Source of the DNA: Acholeplasma equifetale ATCC 29724
Lineage (GTDB): Bacteria > Bacillota_I > Bacilli_A > Acholeplasmatales > Acholeplasmataceae
Length of the DNA stretch: 64,000 bases
Direction: 5' to 3'
Assembly: GCF_000687735.1 (NCBI RefSeq)
Contig: NZ_JHXL01000006.1
Coordinates: forward strand, 1-64,000
Under the pieces are notes generated by a model. It saw only the letters and a list, made by a program, of their open reading frames with translations. It made no database searches and was not told the DNA's origin. This document shows positions 9,323-19,100 of the stretch, piece after piece. The position numbers were made by a program, and so were the translations under genes. Position 1 is the stretch's first letter; every line of letters starts with the position of its first letter.

Positions 9323-10374
9323 ATAGATACCTCCTTTAATCGTTTTATTTTATCAGCATCTAAATCATCAATTAATGCAAATAACATCCTGCGAGCTTGT
9401 TCTAAATCAAACTTATCTGCAAGTGCTGCTGTTGAATGTATATAACGCGCTGGTAGACCAATAGTTGTTGAAGGTATTCCTTGATGCATATCTAATGCTT
9501 TTGCTGCATCAGTTCCTCCCATTGAGAAATATGGTTGGTAAGTAATATGATTTTTCTCTGCAACTTCAACAAAATAATGTCTTAGGTTTGCAAGCATAAT
9601 ATTGTTTGGATCAAAAACTCTTAATAAGAATCCATTACCAAGTTTTACATCACTATCTTTTTCATTTATATCATTTACAGGTGAACAATCAAGTGCGATA
9701 AATAAATCCGGCTCAAACATATTTACACTTGTTTCGGCCCCTCTTAATCCAACTTCTTCTTGAACGGTTGATCCAATAACTAAATTAAAATCAAATGATT
9801 TTTGACTGGCATACTCTATGGCTTCTAATGCTAATCCACAACCAAAACGGTTGTCAATTGCCTTTGCAATCCAACGATTACCATTAAATGTTTCAATGTA
9901 TGGTGTATCAAATAACACCATATCACCAACCGCTACGCCATAATTTAAAGTTTCTTCTTTTGATTTTGAACCAATATCAACTAAAAGATGTGCAATATCA
10001 ATTTGATTTCTTGTTTTTAAATGTGGCGGAATAGATCCGATGACACCAGGAATTTTATGTCCATTTTTTGTATAAACATATACAATTTGAGAAATAAAAA
10101 CATCTCCTGATAGGCCCCCAATTGGAATTACTCTTAATGCTCCATTTGGTTCAATGCTTTTAACCATAAGACCGACTTCATCCATATGACCAGCAATCAT
10201 AACAGTTAATGCATTTGGATTTTTTGATTTTTTATATGCAAAAATGCTTCCTAATTTGTCTTTTTTTATTTCAAAATCAGAAAACTTTTTCATATTTTCT
10301 TCCATGTACTCACGTACTAATTTTTCATGTGAAGAAATAGCTGGTATTAAACTTAAATTTTTATAATGATTCAT
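9319..10374 (-). CDS. M42 family metallo-aminopeptidase
   Basis: Encodes 351 residues, the length of M42 glutamyl/deblocking aminopeptidases and FrvX/YsdC relatives. Two-metal ligands and catalytic residues are recognisable: His63 and Asp65 (AGHMDEVG), Asp174 (KAIDNRFGCG), Glu206-Glu207 (TVQEEVGLRG), Asp229 (ALDCSP) and the late His in PARYIHS. These enzymes form large tetrahedral complexes that trim peptides to amino acids. It overlaps trmB upstream by 14 nt and the AKR gene downstream by 4 nt. Confidence 0.88.
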   Translation of the reverse strand: MNHYKNLSLIPAISSHEKLVREYMEENMKKFSDFEIKKDKLGSIFAYKKSKNPNALTVMIAGHMDEVGLMVKSIEPNGALRVIPIGGLSGDVFISQIVYVYTKNGHKIPGVIGSIPPHLKTRNQIDIAHLLVDIGSKSKEETLNYGVAVGDMVLFDTPYIETFNGNRWIAKAIDNRFGCGLALEAIEYASQKSFDFNLVIGSTVQEEVGLRGAETSVNMFEPDLFIALDCSPVNDINEKDSDVKLGNGFLLRVFDPNNIMLANLRHYFVEVAEKNHITYQPYFSMGGTDAAKALDMHQGIPSTTIGLPARYIHSTAALADKFDLEQARRMLFALIDDLDADKIKRLKEVSI

Positions 10375-10978
10375 ATTCTGTCATCTCCGCGCTAAATTCA
10401 AATATTGGTCCCGCTATTCTTTTTTTCACTTCATATTCAGTCATATATTTCGATGGTGCTAAATCCAAGTTAATGTAATTAATTGAAAAATTAGATTGAT
10501 TGAAATAATCAAGTGAATCTAAGAAAAAATCACGATGGTCAGTTCTTACTATAATTTTACCATGTGGTTTTAATAACTTTTTATATAATATGAGTTTGTC
10601 ATTATAGGTTAATCTACGTTTATGGTGTCTTGCTTTTGGCCAAGGATCAGAAAAATTAAGTTGTATTGTATCTACTTTTGACTCACCTAAATAATCGAGT
10701 AAATACATTGCATCATCCATAATCATTATTAGATTATCAATATTTAGCTCTTGCTTTTTTTGTGCTAATCGATAGATGACATCTTTATTACGTTCAACAC
10801 CAATAAATATGTCATTTGGATGATCCATAGCCATTGATGAAATAAATTGTCCTTTGCCAGAACCAATTTCTAAAAAAACTTTTTTTTCTTGATTTAAATT
10901 TATAAGTTTTCTGTCCATTATGATTCCTAACGATAAAAGGTTAGGAATTGTCGCATTTTTAATTCGTTTCTGTCTCAT
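10361..10978 (-). CDS. trmB: tRNA (guanine-N7-)-methyltransferase
   Basis: Encodes 205 residues starting MRQKRIKNA at ATG 10978. That start has GAAGGAAG 6 nt upstream and matches the usual MRxRKxKNA N-terminus; an in-frame ATG 30 nt upstream would add an atypical extension. The SAM-binding segment is FLEIGSGKGQF. The tRNA-binding hallmark is NFSDPWPKARHHKRRL, followed by RTDHRDFF. It methylates G46 in the tRNA variable loop. It overlaps the DUF368 gene by 20 nt, so translation is probably coupled. Confidence 0.93.
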   Translation of the reverse strand: MRQKRIKNATIPNLLSLGIIMDRKLINLNQEKKVFLEIGSGKGQFISSMAMDHPNDIFIGVERNKDVIYRLAQKKQELNIDNLIMIMDDAMYLLDYLGESKVDTIQLNFSDPWPKARHHKRRLTYNDKLILYKKLLKPHGKIIVRTDHRDFFLDSLDYFNQSNFSINYINLDLAPSKYMTEYEVKKRIAGPIFEFSAEMTEYESL

Positions 10979-11861
10979 ATGCTTCCTTCTTGTTAAATTG
11001 TCTAGCAACCCATATGCCTAGTGGTAATATTATTAATCCAATTAGCCACATATACCAATGTTCACTAAAATTAAAAATATTTATGGGAGATATTTCATCA
11101 CTTGATAATTCTTGATGAAGTGAAACAATAATATTAATTGGCGATGCTAACATAATACCTAATACAAATTGATAAAATGTGTTTGGATAATGTTTTAAAA
11201 TTAAGTTAAGTAGTTTTCCAATTATAATAAATGTTAAAAGTACACCTAATCCAACAAACACTAAATTAATGGATTGATTAAAAAACGTTTGATAATTACC
11301 ATCAACAAAATTTGTAAGAAGTGCTTTTGGTAAATTTAATAACGGTGTATAAAAACCGAGCATCATCAAAATCATAGTTCCAGATAAACCTGGAATTATT
11401 AAGGATATTGCTAATAAAATACCTACAATGGTCCAAATAAAATAATTCATTGTGTTAGAATCAGCTACTGAAGTCGGGTTTATAAATGCAACAGAAACCA
11501 AAATTATTGTAGTTACTAAAGTCACTATAATGCTTTTAACTGTAATCTTTGATTCTCTTGCAAGTAAATAAATATCAGGAACACCACCTAAAATAAGCCC
11601 GATAAATAATAATGTCGATGGAATAGGAACAAAACTAAATATGAATAACACAATAATAAACCCAATCAAAATACCCAATCCTATGCCTAATAAATATTCC
11701 CAAATGGATAGAATTGCTCGGATTGGTTTTTTTGTTAAAAGGTCTAATGCTTCAATTAATTTAGCGTATATATTGAAAGCGGCGGCAATCATGCCACCAC
11801 TAACACCTGGTAATATCGAACCAATTCCTACTAATGTTCCTTGTAGAATTTTTTTAATCAT
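10959..11861 (-). CDS. DUF368 membrane protein, PopT-type polyprenyl-phosphate transporter
   Basis: Encodes 300 residues from ATG at 11861; a TTG 6 nt upstream is also possible. It has about 8-9 membrane segments and two related PG-x-SG motifs, LPGVSGGMIAAAF near residue 20 and IPGLSGTMILMML near 160, the inverted-repeat signature of DUF368. DUF368 (PopT) proteins are reported to flip undecaprenyl phosphate back across the membrane. It sits in a HPr-containing operon that diverges from uppP, which makes the same lipid, so the two genes form a recycling pair. A cell-wall role is unlikely if the organism lacks peptidoglycan. Confidence 0.85.
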   Translation of the reverse strand: MIKKILQGTLVGIGSILPGVSGGMIAAAFNIYAKLIEALDLLTKKPIRAILSIWEYLLGIGLGILIGFIIVLFIFSFVPIPSTLLFIGLILGGVPDIYLLARESKITVKSIIVTLVTTIILVSVAFINPTSVADSNTMNYFIWTIVGILLAISLIIPGLSGTMILMMLGFYTPLLNLPKALLTNFVDGNYQTFFNQSINLVFVGLGVLLTFIIIGKLLNLILKHYPNTFYQFVLGIMLASPINIIVSLHQELSSDEISPINIFNFSEHWYMWLIGLIILPLGIWVARQFNKKEAYETETN

Positions 11862-12129
11862 CAACAACTTGTCCTAATCCTTCATTAATAATGAATTGAG
11901 TAATACCTTCAATAGCTTCTTTAGCATCAGGTCCTTCAGCATGGACTTCAATGATTTCACCACGATAAATACCTAAACTCATGACACCCATAATACTTTT
12001 TAAGTTCACTGAACTTCCAAATGCAGTTAAGTTTAACTCAGATTTATATCCCATTGCCTCATTAACAAGTCGTGTAGCAGGTCTTGCGTGCAGACCATAT
12101 TCAGCAATAACTTTAAACTTTTGCTTCAT
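11854..12129 (-). CDS. ptsH: HPr phosphocarrier protein
   Basis: Encodes 91 residues, normal HPr length. Active-site His14 lies in GLHARPATRLV and the regulatory serine Ser45 in NLKSIMGVMSLG, both in canonical positions. It may carry phosphate from enzyme I to EII proteins, or act through HPr kinase signalling. Neither enzyme I nor HPr kinase is in this window. The start overlaps the EIIB-like gene stop by 4 nt, and its stop overlaps the DUF368 start. Confidence 0.9.
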   Translation of the reverse strand: MKQKFKVIAEYGLHARPATRLVNEAMGYKSELNLTAFGSSVNLKSIMGVMSLGIYRGEIIEVHAEGPDAKEAIEGITQFIINEGLGQVVDD

Positions 12130-12488
12130 GAATTTACCCCATTTCTAATTTTATCAAGACTATCTTTAAGTACTTTTGGATTTTCTTTGACTAATAACTT
12201 AATTTCTTTTCCTGTCATAAATCCGGATATATTCATACTTTTAAGTGTTTCTTGAGAAACCAATTTTGGATCAAATAAAGTTATTTTTAAACGTTTATTA
12301 TCGAGTTTGGTTGATAAAATGTTTTCTACACCACCAAGTGCAGTTACTATTTTATTAACATCAAATAATTCTTTATTACTTTTAGACTTTTTTTGTTTAG
12401 CATAGTAGATACTTAAGTAAATACAGCCAATTAGAGCTACAACTAAACATGCTATAAGTACCCATGTCCATACTGCAATTTTTTCCAT
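12126..12488 (-). CDS. Membrane-anchored PTS EIIB-like protein lacking the phospho-cysteine
   Basis: Encodes 120 residues. One N-terminal membrane helix (about 7-29) is followed by a basic linker and an EIIB glucose-type domain (about 42-118): IVTALGGVENILS, KRLKITLFDP, then ISGFMTGKEIKLLV. Aligned by eye to E. coli PtsG EIIB (GGKENITNLDACITRL), the phosphorylated Cys falls on Asp63, while the nearby Arg is kept (Arg66). Phosphotransfer through cysteine is therefore impossible. Coupling by a 4-nt overlap to ptsH suggests it binds HPr or senses PTS state. It is first in the operon, with a good promoter. Confidence 0.75.
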   Translation of the reverse strand: MEKIAVWTWVLIACLVVALIGCIYLSIYYAKQKKSKSNKELFDVNKIVTALGGVENILSTKLDNKRLKITLFDPKLVSQETLKSMNISGFMTGKEIKLLVKENPKVLKDSLDKIRNGVNS

Positions 12489-12510
12489 TGAATCTCACAT
12501 CCTTAAATTT

Positions 12511-12539
12511 ATTATATGTTGTTTTATATAAAAATACAA
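12511..12539 (-). promoter_or_regulatory. Promoter of the EIIB-like/ptsH/DUF368/trmB operon
   Basis: TTGTAT (12534-12539), 17-nt spacer, TATAAT (12511-12516) on the minus strand, 22 nt before the EIIB-like ATG. It diverges from the uppP promoter within an intergenic region of about 110 bp. Confidence 0.75.
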
Positions 12540-12558
12540 TCTATATATTTTAATGCTA

Positions 12559-12567
12559 TGTTATAAT
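12559..12567 (+). promoter_or_regulatory. Extended -10 promoter of uppP
   Basis: TG-T-TATAAT (12559-12567), an extended -10 element without a clear -35, 31 nt before the uppP start. Confidence 0.65.
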
Positions 12568-12598
12568 GATTTTAATAATATCAAGGAAGGTAATTGAA

Positions 12599-13429
12599 AT
12601 GGATTATATCATCGAACTTATCAAATATATTCTCCTAGGAATTATCCAAGGCATTGCTGAAGTTTTCCCAGTATCCTCTTCGGGACATTTGTTATTATTC
12701 AATCATTTATTAATGCCTGGAAAAGACTTAGATACAGAACTAAATCTATTATTAACTTTAACCAATATGGGTTCATTTTTAGCCATTTTTATCTTTTTCT
12801 TTAAAGAAGTGAAAATATTAATTATTGACTTTTTCTTATTTATCTTTAAATCTAATGAGCGTAAAAACCCTTCTAGATTTAATAATTTCAATTATGTTGT
12901 TAAATTATTAATTGCTGTTATTCCAGTTGGAATAACAGGATTAATTGCTAACCATTTCTTACAAAAAACACTATTAGTAACGGGTATTTCTTTACTAGCA
13001 ACTTCAATATTATTATTAATTGCTTTCACATTAAGAAATAAAAGTTTAGTTCAAGAAATTAGTTATAAAAATGCACTTATTATTGGTTTATTCCAAGGAA
13101 TTTCACCTGTCCCAGGTTTATCACGATCAGGTATTACCATTGTTGGTGGTTCTACTCAAAAACTAGATATGAAAGAACTACTTAAATTTTCATTTTTATG
13201 TTACCTAATAATTAGTGTTCCTGTATCATTATTAGGTATATATGATGCTATAAAAACTCCAGGATATATTGATATATTAGGTGTTAGTTTAGCATTTTTA
13301 TTTAGTTTTATTTTCTCATTAATTACAATACGTTTTTTATACAAAATTGTAACTTATAAAAATTTAATATGGTTCTCAATATATACTTTCATTATTGGAA
13401 CCATATCAATTATTTTATATTTAATTTAA
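12599..13429 (+). CDS. uppP: Undecaprenyl-diphosphatase
   Basis: Encodes 276 residues from ATG at 12599 with AAGGAAGG upstream; a longer in-frame start overlaps the promoter. Both UppP/BacA signatures are intact, GIIQGIAEVFPVSSSGHLLL near the N-terminus and PGLSRSGITIVGG around 180. About eight membrane segments are predicted. The enzyme dephosphorylates C55-PP to C55-P at the membrane surface. Presence with the DUF368 transporter gene implies an active polyprenyl-phosphate carrier cycle. The stop codon directly abuts that of convergent queA. Confidence 0.92.
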   Translation: MDYIIELIKYILLGIIQGIAEVFPVSSSGHLLLFNHLLMPGKDLDTELNLLLTLTNMGSFLAIFIFFFKEVKILIIDFFLFIFKSNERKNPSRFNNFNYVVKLLIAVIPVGITGLIANHFLQKTLLVTGISLLATSILLLIAFTLRNKSLVQEISYKNALIIGLFQGISPVPGLSRSGITIVGGSTQKLDMKELLKFSFLCYLIISVPVSLLGIYDAIKTPGYIDILGVSLAFLFSFIFSLITIRFLYKIVTYKNLIWFSIYTFIIGTISIILYLI

Positions 13430-14449
13430 TTATTTTAAGAACATACTATCGCCAAATGAGAAAAATCTATATTTCTCATTTATAGCTTCTTTATATATTT
13501 CTAATACTTTCTTTCTATCATAAAAAGCTGATACTAGCATAATCAATGTTGATTTTGGTAAATGAAAGTTTGTTATTAAACTATTTACAACTTTAAATTG
13601 ATATCCTGGATAAATAAATATGTTTGTATCGAATCTTCCTTCATGAAATAGGCCATCAAAATTAGATTCTAATGTGCGAATCGTTGTAGTACCTACTGCA
13701 ACGATATTTTTTTTATCTTTAACAGCTTTATTTAAGGCTTCACAAGCCACTTTACTAATTTCATATGTTTCTGAATGCATATGATGTTTAAATATGTCAT
13801 CAACTGCAACCGGTCTAAATGTACCAAGTCCTACATGAAGTGTTATTTCAATAATTTCTATACCTTTGGCTTTAATTTTATCTAATAATTCTTTTGTAAA
13901 ATGTAGTCCTGCAGTTGGTGCTGCTGCAGAACCTGGAATTTCCGCATAAACGGTTTGATAACGAGACTTATCTTTTAACTGTTCATGGATATAAGGGGGA
14001 AGTGGCATCGTACCTAACTTATCAAGCACTTCTAAAAAAATACCTTCATAGTATGCTCTAAAAATACGTATACCTTCATCTTTAACATCAATACATTCTA
14101 ACGTTAATAATCCATCACCAAAGTTAATTTTCGTACCAACTTTAACTCTTTTAGCAGGTTTGGTTAATGCTTCCCATACACCATAATCAATTTCTTTTAG
14201 TAACAATACTTCAATTAAAGCTTTTGTATCTTCTTTAATTCCCATTAATCTTGCTGGAATGACTTTTGTATTATTCATGACTAAAACATCATTTTCGTTT
14301 AAATAATCAATAATATCATAAAAATGTAGGTGCTTTTTCTCACCTGATTTTCTATCAATATAAAACAATCTTGAATGATCACGTTTTTCGATTGGATGTT
14401 GAGCTATTAATTCTTTAGGTAAATCAAAATCAAATAAATCTATTTTCAC
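13430..14449 (-). CDS. queA: S-adenosylmethionine:tRNA ribosyltransferase-isomerase
   Basis: Encodes 339 residues, full length. Family markers are [13 protein letters not shown] at the N-terminus, [25 protein letters not shown] and [11 protein letters not shown]. It makes epoxyqueuosine from preQ1-modified tRNA using SAM. It is coupled to ruvB by a 4-nt overlap, as in the ruvA-ruvB-queA order of many Firmicutes. Its presence implies that queuosine modification continues beyond the window. Confidence 0.94.
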   Translation of the reverse strand: MKIDLFDFDLPKELIAQHPIEKRDHSRLFYIDRKSGEKKHLHFYDIIDYLNENDVLVMNNTKVIPARLMGIKEDTKALIEVLLLKEIDYGVWEALTKPAKRVKVGTKINFGDGLLTLECIDVKDEGIRIFRAYYEGIFLEVLDKLGTMPLPPYIHEQLKDKSRYQTVYAEIPGSAAAPTAGLHFTKELLDKIKAKGIEIIEITLHVGLGTFRPVAVDDIFKHHMHSETYEISKVACEALNKAVKDKKNIVAVGTTTIRTLESNFDGLFHEGRFDTNIFIYPGYQFKVVNSLITNFHLPKSTLIMLVSAFYDRKKVLEIYKEAINEKYRFFSFGDSMFLK

Positions 14450-15453
14450 AAGTCTAAAAGTCCTTTATAATATTTTTTTCCAAGTAATTCAAATGCTAAT
14501 TCGGTAGCGACTCTACCACGTGGTGTACGTTTAATGTAACCTTCTTGAAGTAAATACGGCTCAAAAACATCCTCGATTGTACCTGGTTCTTCTCCAATTG
14601 TTGATGCAATAGACTCTAATCCAACTGGTCCCCCATTAAATCGCTCAATGATACCACGAAGATATAAATAATCAGAATCGTCTAAACCACGTTCATCAAT
14701 ACCTAATTTGCCTAATGCAAGTTTAGTAATTTCTAAAGTAATTTTTCCATCATTCATGATATCTGCAAAGTCTCTTACACGACGGAAAAGACGATTAGCT
14801 ATACGAGGCGTTCCACGGCTACGTTTTGCTAATTCCATTACAGCATCTTCTTCAATCTCATGTTCATAAACTTTCGCAGTGCGTCTAACGATTTGAGCTA
14901 TTTCATCCACTCTGTAATAACTTAATCTAAATGTTACACCAAAACGTTCTCTTAATGGATGAGAAAGATCCCCAAATCTTGTTGTAGCTCCAACTAATGT
15001 AAATGGAGGTAACTCAATGCGTAAACTTCTTGAATCACGTTCTTTATCTAAAATAATATCAATTACGTAGTCTTCCATTGCTGAATATAATACTTCTTCA
15101 ACAAATCTAGGTAGACGATGAATTTCATCAATAAATAAAACATCTCCTGCATTTAATGTTGTAAGTATAGCTGCTAAATCACCCGTTTTTTCAATTGCGG
15201 GACCGGATGTTATTTTTATTTGAGTTCCAAGTTCGTTAGCGATAATTTGAGCTAAAGTTGTTTTACCTAAACCTGGTGCACCATAAAGTAAAATATGATC
15301 AAGTGATTCTTGTCTTTTAAGTGTTGCTTTAATATAGACATCTAACATTTCTTTAATATTATCTTGACCAATATATTGATTTAATTTTTGAGGTCTTAAT
15401 AGTAATTCATCCTCTTCTTTAATATCTAGTTCTCTAATTATAGATTTTTGCAT
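14446..15453 (-). CDS. ruvB: Holliday junction branch-migration helicase subunit
   Basis: Encodes 335 residues, normal length. Walker A is [11 protein letters not shown], Walker B is FIDEIHRL, sensor I is VGATTR and the arginine finger region is LRERFGV. The C-terminal winged helix includes [19 protein letters not shown] and RTPRGRVAT. It drives branch migration with RuvA. It lies 12 nt after ruvA and overlaps queA by 4 nt. Confidence 0.95.
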   Translation of the reverse strand: MQKSIIRELDIKEEDELLLRPQKLNQYIGQDNIKEMLDVYIKATLKRQESLDHILLYGAPGLGKTTLAQIIANELGTQIKITSGPAIEKTGDLAAILTTLNAGDVLFIDEIHRLPRFVEEVLYSAMEDYVIDIILDKERDSRSLRIELPPFTLVGATTRFGDLSHPLRERFGVTFRLSYYRVDEIAQIVRRTAKVYEHEIEEDAVMELAKRSRGTPRIANRLFRRVRDFADIMNDGKITLEITKLALGKLGIDERGLDDSDYLYLRGIIERFNGGPVGLESIASTIGEEPGTIEDVFEPYLLQEGYIKRTPRGRVATELAFELLGKKYYKGLLDL

Positions 15454-15465
15454 GCTCCCACCCTA

Positions 15466-16026
15466 CTATTTAAGTAAATATGCCAATGCTTCTTTTAACG
15501 CTTGGTCAGCACTTTGATCGACATTAATATGTTTCATTACACGCTTAATATCTGCCTTATTATATCCTAAAGATACCAATGCAGCTTCGACATCTTTTCC
15601 AGCATCAGAAATAAGTTTAATTTCAACTTCATCATCAATAAGTTTCCCTTTTAAATCTAGAATAATTTGTTGAGCACTTTTTGTACCAACACCAGGAAAT
15701 TTTGTTAAATATTTTACATCGCCAAGTTCAATTGCTTGTACAATACGATCTGTATCATCGAATGCCACAATACCTAATGCACTTTTAGGTCCAATTCCAG
15801 ATACACTTATTAATTTTAAGAAAAGATTTAAGATTTTTTCAGACTTAAAACCATATAATGAAAAAACATCTTCTCTTACATGTAAATATGTATAAAAAAT
15901 CGCTTCATCGTCAAGTTTATACTCATATGGATTCGGACTAATAATTAAGTAACCAATACCATTATTTTCTACAATAACATGGCTTGGATATACTTTTTTT
16001 ACAACACCTTTGATATAACCGTACAT
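15466..16026 (-). CDS. ruvA: Holliday junction DNA-binding subunit
   Basis: Encodes 186 residues. The N-terminal OB-fold begins MYGYIKGVVKKVYPSHVIVE. Two helix-hairpin-helix motifs follow (LISVSGIGPKSALGI and LTKFPGVGTKSAQQIIL). The C-terminal domain III (VEAALVSLGYNKADIKRVM) binds RuvB. AAAGGTGA precedes the ATG. It is first in the ruvA-ruvB-queA operon and diverges from the coiled-coil gene. Confidence 0.94.
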   Translation of the reverse strand: MYGYIKGVVKKVYPSHVIVENNGIGYLIISPNPYEYKLDDEAIFYTYLHVREDVFSLYGFKSEKILNLFLKLISVSGIGPKSALGIVAFDDTDRIVQAIELGDVKYLTKFPGVGTKSAQQIILDLKGKLIDDEVEIKLISDAGKDVEAALVSLGYNKADIKRVMKHINVDQSADQALKEALAYLLK

Positions 16027-16057
16027 AAAATCACCTTTTATATTATCATTCTTAATT

Positions 16058-16066
16058 ATTATATCA
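16058..16066 (-). promoter_or_regulatory. Extended -10 promoter of ruvA-ruvB-queA
   Basis: TG-A-TATAAT on the minus strand (TATAAT at 16058-16063, TG at 16065-16066), 32 nt before ruvA. There is no clear -35. Confidence 0.6.
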
Positions 16067-16085
16067 TTTTTTATGTACTTTATTA

Positions 16086-16094
16086 TGTTATAAT
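16086..16094 (+). promoter_or_regulatory. Extended -10 promoter of the coiled-coil gene
   Basis: TG-T-TATAAT at 16086-16094. The expected transcription start lies around 16100-16102, right at a candidate ATG at 16099. This argues that translation begins at the TTG at 16117 instead. Confidence 0.6.
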
Positions 16095-16116
16095 AAACAT
16101 GAAAGGGGTTTTCGAA

Positions 16117-19100
16117 TTGTTCGACTTCATCGAAGATGCCTTAAATAGGCTCAAAGAGTTAAGTTCAATTGACTCAAAACATCAAGAAATTATTGCACCA
16201 TTAGAGACTCTTCTATTAAATTTAAATGAAGAGTTTTTGTCATTTGAAAAATCCCATAATGAAATAATTAAACACCTAAATTCTGAAGAACTTAAAGAAC
16301 AAAAAATTATTGGAAGCAAAATTCAAACTCTTATTCAAGAAAACTTACAAAAGAAACAAAATTTAGTATCAAAACTTGAAAATTATGAAAAAGATTATCA
16401 AGAAGAATTATCTCAATTAACGAATCAAACTCAAAAAGACATAGATCTTTTGCAACAAGAATTAGATGAGTATACCGAAGAGTTAAATCGTTCAAATGAT
16501 GAAAGCGAAAAAACTAAAGATAAAGAATTAGCTTCTATAGAAGTTTTAATTTCAAAAGTTAGAAAAGATCATGCTCAAGCAATTACAAGATTAGAAAAAG
16601 TATTTAATGATCGTGTCAAAGAAATTGAAGAAACATTTAAACATGAAGAACAACGCATCCAAAACGAATCAATTGAATATGAAGAAAAAATTAAAGATCG
16701 TATTGAACAAATACATGTAGCTAAAAATGCCTATCGTGAACAAAGCGATGAAAAATATCTATCAATAAAAAATGAACAACAGGTTGCTTCTGTTGCTTTT
16801 AACCGTAAAGTTGACCAAATAAATAAAATTACACAAGAAAAAATTAAAACATTAGACGAAAAACTTAAAAATGATATTACACCATTTGAAGAACAATTAA
16901 AGATTGTAGAAAATACTTATATAAATCAAAAAGAACTATTAGAAGCTGAATTTGAATCACTTAAAAACTCACATAAGGTACTACATCAACAAATTATTAA
17001 TAATTTTAATGAAAAGAAAGATCTTTTAATTAAAAAGATATCTGACGAAAATTCAATTCTTAACTCAAAATTAAGTTTATATAAAGAAACCATTCAACAA
17101 GAACGTCAAGAACGTTTAAAAGAACTAAATGATGCTGTGAAAAACGCTTCTTCTGCTGATGAAGAAAAACAACTTAAAAAATCTTATAAACGTTTTGTTA
17201 ACGATCAAGATAATGAATTAAAACGTCAAATTTCTCGTACTGAACGTCAATTGCATGAAAATCAAAAAAATCATTATTTAAAACTTTACGAAGCTGAAGT
17301 AAAATACTTAGAACAAATTAAACAATGGACAATTGAAGATAAATTTATCTTTATTAATCATCGTTTAAAAACTTTTGATCTCAATTTACAATATGAATTT
17401 AACAAAAAATCACTAGAAACAGAAATTAAGAAATTAAAACTAAAACATGATCATGATGTTGAACTTACAAAACTAGAGACAACAGAATCTATTAAACCAT
17501 TAGAAATCGATTTATCTATCGCTGGTGCTATCGCAGAAAGAGATATCAATTTATTGTCAAATGAGACAAGTTATCATTTATCTCATTATGAGTTTAAAGA
17601 ATATCAACTACAATATGATTTGGAACTCTTTAAACTTGCACAACAAGAACGTTATGAGAAAGCTAAATTACATTTAGAATATGAAAAAAATAAACTCTCA
17701 ATGATAACACAGCTATCAATTGAAAAAGAAAATACCATTCGAGATAAAGAATTAAGAACATTAAATTTGAGAAAAGATTTAATAATGAAATCTTATGAGC
17801 TTCAAAATTTAATTTTTGATTTAGATTACACGTTGAAAAAATCAGAAATTGAAGCTAAAATAGACTATATAATAAAACGACGACAAGAACGCAAATCACA
17901 TCTACAATATATACTTACACTGAATAATGAGCTTACTCAAATGACCATTGATTTTGATAACCTTCAGCAAAATTTTGAAATCAATCAATTAAACTATATC
18001 CTAAAAGAAAACGCACATACAAAAGACTTAAATATTGTTCATTCAAGAATTCATTTTTTATTCAATCAAATTTATGTAATTTACAATATTTATCATCGAT
18101 TCATGGTTGAAATGATTAGATTATATCAGTTACCAGCTGATGCTAATACAATCAAGATTTATATCCAATTATATTCAGAAATATTTAAAAATTTAAGTCG
18201 AATTCAAGAAAAAGCTAAAGATAACTTCATGTTAGACATGATTGAATTCCATGAGTCAAAGATTAATGATTTAACTAGTCAAAAAATGACTCAACATCAA
18301 AAAATGTTGAAACATGAATTTGATTTAAAAGTTGCTGATTTAGATACTGAAAAAGAAAAAATCCAATTAAAAATATCAGATATTCAAAAAAACATCGACG
18401 AATTAGGTAAAGAAGTTGACCTTATTCAATCTGAAATTAATAAATTAGAACTTCAAAGTCAACACACTCAAAATAAAAAAGAAGCTAAAATTTATCAAAC
18501 TCAAATTGATCATTTAACTCGTAAAATTAATACAATTGAAAATGAAATGAGTGCTTTAGAAGAGGAAATTGAAAAAAATCAAAAACCAATTTCTAAGCTA
18601 AATCTTACAGAATCTCAATTAAAGAAAAAATTAGATCAAAGTATCAAAACACACCATATTGAACAATCACGTGATGCAAAAGCATATATTAAACAAGTTC
18701 AATTTTATAAACAAGTGATGAAAAGTTTAAGTCATCTCATTGATACTTATGAAATTAAGATATTATCTATTACAGATAAATTAAACCAGCCAATTTACTT
18801 AACCAATCAAATTATTAAAGAATATGAGAAAAACTTCTATAAGTTAGGTGATTATTTTGAAAAGAATAGTCATCTCTTATATCAAGAACTTCTAAAAGGA
18901 AGTATGAATCTTTTTAATCAACTTTCTTTAGAACAAAAAGATCAACTCTCATTTATAACTAAAGATTTAAATCAACATAAAGAACGCTTTGAAAGAGAAT
19001 CAACACGTATCAAAAATCAAATTAGAATTCATAATGAACGTCATTTAGAACATATCAATGAAATCAATGATGATGAGGTTTACTTTATCGATTTAAAACA

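Noticed and set aside
15979-16116. Longer N-terminus for the coiled-coil protein
   Set aside because: This stretch contains the divergent promoters and part of ruvA; the good SD points to TTG at 16117.
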